The translations under genes and the position numbers were made by a program. Below the pieces are notes generated by a model, which was given only the letters and a program-made list of their open reading frames with translations, was not told the DNA's origin and searched no databases. Of a stretch of 64,000 nt of DNA, positions 61,301 through 64,000 are shown piece by piece. Source of the stretch: an uncultured Lachnospiraceae bacterium (lineage in GTDB: Bacteria > Bacillota > Clostridia > Lachnospirales > Lachnospiraceae); NCBI GenBank assembly GCA_910584845.1, contig CAJUDH010000004.1, forward strand, positions 136,930 to 200,929. Direction: 5' to 3'. Numbering within the stretch: position 1 is the stretch's first letter; the number at the start of each line of letters is the position of its first letter.

Positions 61301-62221
61301 ATGGAATGGAAAGGGCTTTTAAACCTTCAGGCAATGATGTTTTTACTGATCGGGGCCGGGGTACTACTGAAGAAAAAGAAGGTCATTACCCCTGAGGGCA
61401 GGCGTGTTTTAACGGACTTGATTGTTGATTTGATTCTCCCATGCAATATCATAGGGGCATTTTGTACCCCTTTTGATAAAGCAATGCTGGTTTCCGGCCT
61501 TCAGATCTTCATGGTTTCCGTAATCCTGCAGCTGTTTTGCATGTCCATCAGCGGGTGGTGCTATAGCCGGGTGCCGAAAAGCCAGCGGATGATTTTACAA
61601 TATGGTACCGTCTGCTCCAATGCGGGCTTTTTGGGGAACCCGGTGGCAGAAGGGCTGTATGGTTCCCTAGGGCTTTTATATGCCTCAATCTATTTGATCC
61701 CTCAGAGGATTGTCATGTGGTCGGCGGGTATTTCTTATTTTACCGAAAGCCCGAAAAAAAAGGAAGTGGCCAAAAAAGTTTTGAAGCATCCATGCATTAT
61801 TGCCGTGGAGATAGGGATTGTTTTGATGGTGACGCAGCTTCCGCTTCCGGTTTTCCTGGAGAAGGCTGTGCGGAGCCTGGGGGGATGTACTACAGCCATA
61901 ACGATGCTGTTTATCGGGACGGTGCTGGCGGACGCAGGATTCCACCATATGGTTACAAAAACAACCGTGATTTATTCGTTTATCCGCCTGGTTGCAATTC
62001 CGGCTGTGGTTTTGGCCGGCTGCCTTTTCTTCCATGCAGATCCGGTGGTAACGGGAATCGCCGTTGTGCTGGCGGCCATGCCTGCCGGAAGCACCACCGC
62101 CATCCTCGCGGCGAAATACCATGGGGACGAGAAATTTGCCACCCAATGCATTGTCTTGACCACCTTACTGTCTGTGGGGGCGCTGCCGCTGTGGTGCATG
62201 GCGCTGAACCGGTTTTTATAG
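61301..62221 (+). CDS. AEC-family transporter (auxin efflux carrier type)
   Basis: 306 residues, about ten membrane helices in two five-helix halves. Typical elements are LIVDLILPCNIIGAFCTPFD in the first half, GTVCSNAGFLGNPVAEGLYG and the C-terminal AAMPAGSTTAILAAKYHGDEKFA. Bacterial members export malate, malonate or other organic acids. GGAGG lies nine bases before the ATG. Confidence 0.9.
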   Translation: MEWKGLLNLQAMMFLLIGAGVLLKKKKVITPEGRRVLTDLIVDLILPCNIIGAFCTPFDKAMLVSGLQIFMVSVILQLFCMSISGWCYSRVPKSQRMILQYGTVCSNAGFLGNPVAEGLYGSLGLLYASIYLIPQRIVMWSAGISYFTESPKKKEVAKKVLKHPCIIAVEIGIVLMVTQLPLPVFLEKAVRSLGGCTTAITMLFIGTVLADAGFHHMVTKTTVIYSFIRLVAIPAVVLAGCLFFHADPVVTGIAVVLAAMPAGSTTAILAAKYHGDEKFATQCIVLTTLLSVGALPLWCMALNRFL

Positions 62222-62272
62222 TTTTGTCCGGAAAAGGTTAGGAAAGGCATTCCATTGCTTTTTCTTTCTTCA

Positions 62273-62301
62273 TTGACAGAGGTATCCTTATGCCTTATAA
62301 T
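62273..62301 (+). promoter_or_regulatory. Consensus promoter for the HhH protein gene
   Basis: Perfect TTGACA and TATAAT with a 17-base spacer, about 60 bases before GTG 62364. Confidence 0.85.
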
Positions 62302-62363
62302 CAAAAAGGCAGCAAACGGATTTGAGGCAAACACAGAAGGGAAAAGCAAAGGAGGGGGCGTTG

Positions 62364-62666
62364 GTGGGCCAACCAAAAGAAATCGTTTGTTCCGGAGGGT
62401 TCCCGGTTAGCGACTTAAAGAAAATACCAGGAGTCGGCGCAAATATGGAACGTCATTTACAAAATATAGGGATCCATTGCGTTGCCGATTTAATAGGGAA
62501 GAGCCCGGAAGAGCTATACCATTTGGACTGCCTGAAAAAAGGGTTTCAGGACGACCGGTGCGTGCTTTATGTGTTTCGCTGTGCGGTATATTTTGCGGAG
62601 CATGAACACCATGAACCGGAAAAATTAAAATGGTGGTATTGGAAGGATAAAGAGTATCCGGAATAA
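62364..62666 (+). CDS. Helix-hairpin-helix protein, Cdd1-like
   Basis: 100 residues from GTG 62364, eight bases after GGAGG. TTG 62361 is the next choice. The HhH motif is LKKIPGVGANMERHLQNIGIHCVADLIGKSPEELY, and the C-terminal half ends in WWYWKD. It resembles the small Cdd1 family, sometimes labelled pathogenicity locus, of unknown role. The HhH suggests DNA or nucleotide contacts. Confidence 0.8.
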   Translation: MGQPKEIVCSGGFPVSDLKKIPGVGANMERHLQNIGIHCVADLIGKSPEELYHLDCLKKGFQDDRCVLYVFRCAVYFAEHEHHEPEKLKWWYWKDKEYPE

Positions 62667-62800
62667 AAAGATCGGTATGGCGCCCAAACCACATGCCAGA
62701 TTTCCTGCCTGTATGGTTAAAAAGCTTTTGTACATACCGTTGTGCCTGATTCCCTGGCCCCGGCAGGCGAAACATTCCTTGTGCGCAATTAGCCGGAAGG

Positions 62801-63703
62801 TCAAGGAGCCGGTACCCTTGCTTTTAATAAATATTGGTAAAATAAGTTTGCCGCAAGGCTTTTCCCCCTTCCGCTGTCTGAAGCTATCTGTATGGAGCGC
62901 GGCGGGACAGGGCACCGGATCGGGATTTGTACCAGCCTTCCCTCTTTTAACAAAGGCCGGGCCAACTTTTCCGGGATAAAGCCAATCCCCAAATTGTTTT
63001 CAATCAACGGCAACATCAGGTCAGATGTAGCGACCTCCATATCCAGCTCCATATCTATATTATTTTTGATAAAAAAATCTTTATACAGTTCGTAGGTTGC
63101 ACTTTCTTTCCCCAGCCCCACCCATAAGTAGCCTCTGGTATCTTTTAGCTCTATTGGCGTTTTGCAAAGATGCCTATATTGCGTCCCCCCTACCAGGATT
63201 TCATGAAAATCCAATACTTTTTCACAGGAAATGGTTTTTGGCGTTTGAAAAGGCGTTGTGGCCACGGCAAAATCAAATTTTCCGTTTAGAAGGCGTTTTA
63301 TCGTTTCTGGGGTGGTATGGTTATGGATTTTAATTTTAATTCCGGGATGTTTTGCTTTAAAATCCGGCAGCAGCGGTAGCAGGAATAGATGGAGCGCTGT
63401 TTCTGTCGCCCCGATCTCTACGGCGCCATATCCGTAAGAGCCCCGCCTGCCGATCTCTTCCTGGGCATATAACAGATGGCGGCAGGCTATTTCTACATGG
63501 GCATAAAGGGACTCCCCTTCGTCGGTTAAGGAAATCCCCCTTGCCTCCCGGGTAAACAGGCGGCAGTTTAATTGGGATTCCAGCAATTTCATAACACGTG
63601 TTACATTGGGCTGGCTGCTTCCTAAAGCGGCGGCGGCTTTTGTAATATTTTTGTATTTTGCCACATAATAAAAAATTTTATAGTATTCAAAGTTTATATC
63701 CAT
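62801..63703 (-). CDS. LysR-family transcriptional regulator
   Basis: 300 residues. N-terminal winged helix (YVAKYKNITKAAAALGSSQPNVTRVMKLLESQLNCRLF), linker helix, then a periplasmic-binding-like effector domain (about 90-295). It is divergent from a MATE transporter gene 105 bases away, the standard layout for a LysR regulator and its target. One arm of an inverted repeat covers its start codon. Confidence 0.93.
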   Translation of the reverse strand: MDINFEYYKIFYYVAKYKNITKAAAALGSSQPNVTRVMKLLESQLNCRLFTREARGISLTDEGESLYAHVEIACRHLLYAQEEIGRRGSYGYGAVEIGATETALHLFLLPLLPDFKAKHPGIKIKIHNHTTPETIKRLLNGKFDFAVATTPFQTPKTISCEKVLDFHEILVGGTQYRHLCKTPIELKDTRGYLWVGLGKESATYELYKDFFIKNNIDMELDMEVATSDLMLPLIENNLGIGFIPEKLARPLLKEGRLVQIPIRCPVPPRSIQIASDSGRGKSLAANLFYQYLLKARVPAP

Positions 63704-63735
63704 ATAATTTTTATATTTCTCCGATATATTATATG
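63701..63735. promoter_or_regulatory. Candidate LysR binding site between regulator and MATE gene
   Basis: CATATAAT (63701-63708) and ATTATATG (63728-63735) form a perfect inverted repeat with a 19-base spacer, reaching into the LysR start codon. A TATAAT at 63762-63767 could be the -10 of the MATE gene, though its -35 is poor. Confidence 0.45.
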
Positions 63736-63808
63736 TATTTTTCCTATTTCACAAAATGGATTATAATACATCCTTGAAAAAAAGTAAAACGAAAGAAGGA
63801 CAAGATTT

Positions 63809-64000
63809 ATGAACCGAGATCTTACCACAGGGAAACCGGAAAAAGTGCTGTGGAGCTTTTGTCTCCCGCTTTTCGGCAGCATCATCTTCCAGCAGCTATA
63901 TAATATTGCAGACAGTCTGGTAGCAGGGAAATTCATCGGAGAAAATGCACTGGCCGCCGTAGGAAACAGCTATGAAATCACTTTGATCTTTATCGCCTTT
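63809..64000 (+). CDS. MATE-family efflux transporter, partial
   Basis: First 64 codons, cut by the right edge. The N terminus reads MNRDLTTGKPEKVLW, followed by FCLPLFGSIIFQQLYNIADS and LVAGKFIGENALAAVGNS, the classic first helix and loop of MATE drug/sodium antiporters. GAAGGA precedes the ATG. Likely controlled by the divergent LysR protein. Confidence 0.93.
   Translation, partial: MNRDLTTGKPEKVLWSFCLPLFGSIIFQQLYNIADSLVAGKFIGENALAAVGNSYEITLIFIAF

Overview
The window reads as chromosomal DNA of an anaerobic Gram-positive Clostridia bacterium, most likely a gut-type Lachnospiraceae with a moderately high GC content. The reasons are the gene families (mcsA-mcsB-clpC-radA, AzlCD, pta-ackA, a sodium-pumping decarboxylase, PurO-type IMP cyclohydrolase beside a free-standing AICAR transformylase, receptor-like Ser/Thr kinases), strong GGAGG ribosome binding sites, and clean TTGACA/TATAAT promoters. 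I cannot name the genus. No phage, plasmid, CRISPR array or transposase gene is visible.

Layout. 1-1256 (minus strand): pyrB and the start of pyrI. 1793-3571: a GH1 6-phospho-beta-glucosidase and a small membrane protein. 3655-11601: a signalling island inside purine genes, made of a J-domain-like membrane protein, IMP cyclohydrolase, two tandem zinc-ribbon/kinase/TM/MORN receptor kinases, then AICAR transformylase. 11655-13612: hflK-hflC. 13763-14695 (minus): carbamate kinase. 14886-19871: CPBP protease, glycosyltransferase, AzlCD, a Lys/Ala/Glu-rich small protein and an RsmF-like rRNA methyltransferase. 19890-22645 (minus): a DUF1576-like membrane protein and DNA polymerase IV. 22887-24272: a GH4 phospho-glycosidase.

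24407-29918 is the most striking system: a kinase with an extracytoplasmic leucine-rich-repeat domain, a protein carrying two FHA domains fused to an ABC ATPase, and an ABC permease. It is followed by a D,D-carboxypeptidase at 29997-31352. 31520-36791 encodes a 12S-like acyl-CoA carboxyltransferase, an OadG-like lipoprotein, a biotin carrier, the OadB sodium pump and a 5S-like oxaloacetate/pyruvate carboxyltransferase. This is a transcarboxylase and a Na+ pump in one operon.

37029-40859 holds a secreted glucosaminidase and a cohesin-like anchored protein. 40977-47752 is the protein quality-control operon with a GntR-type repressor where CtsR normally sits, a palindromic operator directly after the promoter -10 box, and a 166-bp MITE-like element whose end contains the clpC stop codon. 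tRNA-Trp follows at 47892. The rest contains a MocR-type regulator, pta-ackA behind a structured leader, a PHP phosphatase, an alkyltransferase, a scar of broken genes (56450-57574), a HAD phosphatase, a large GT-C-like membrane protein, DUF503, an AEC transporter, an HhH protein, and a divergent LysR/MATE pair that runs off the right edge.

How the parts may work together: the three receptor kinases, the J-like protein and the FHA-ABC exporter suggest a phospho-signalling network sensing the cell surface, plausibly linked to envelope remodelling (carboxypeptidase, glucosaminidase). That link is inference from gene order. Metabolically the window shows acetate production by Pta/AckA, decarboxylation coupled to a Na+ gradient, and use of phosphorylated beta-glucosides.
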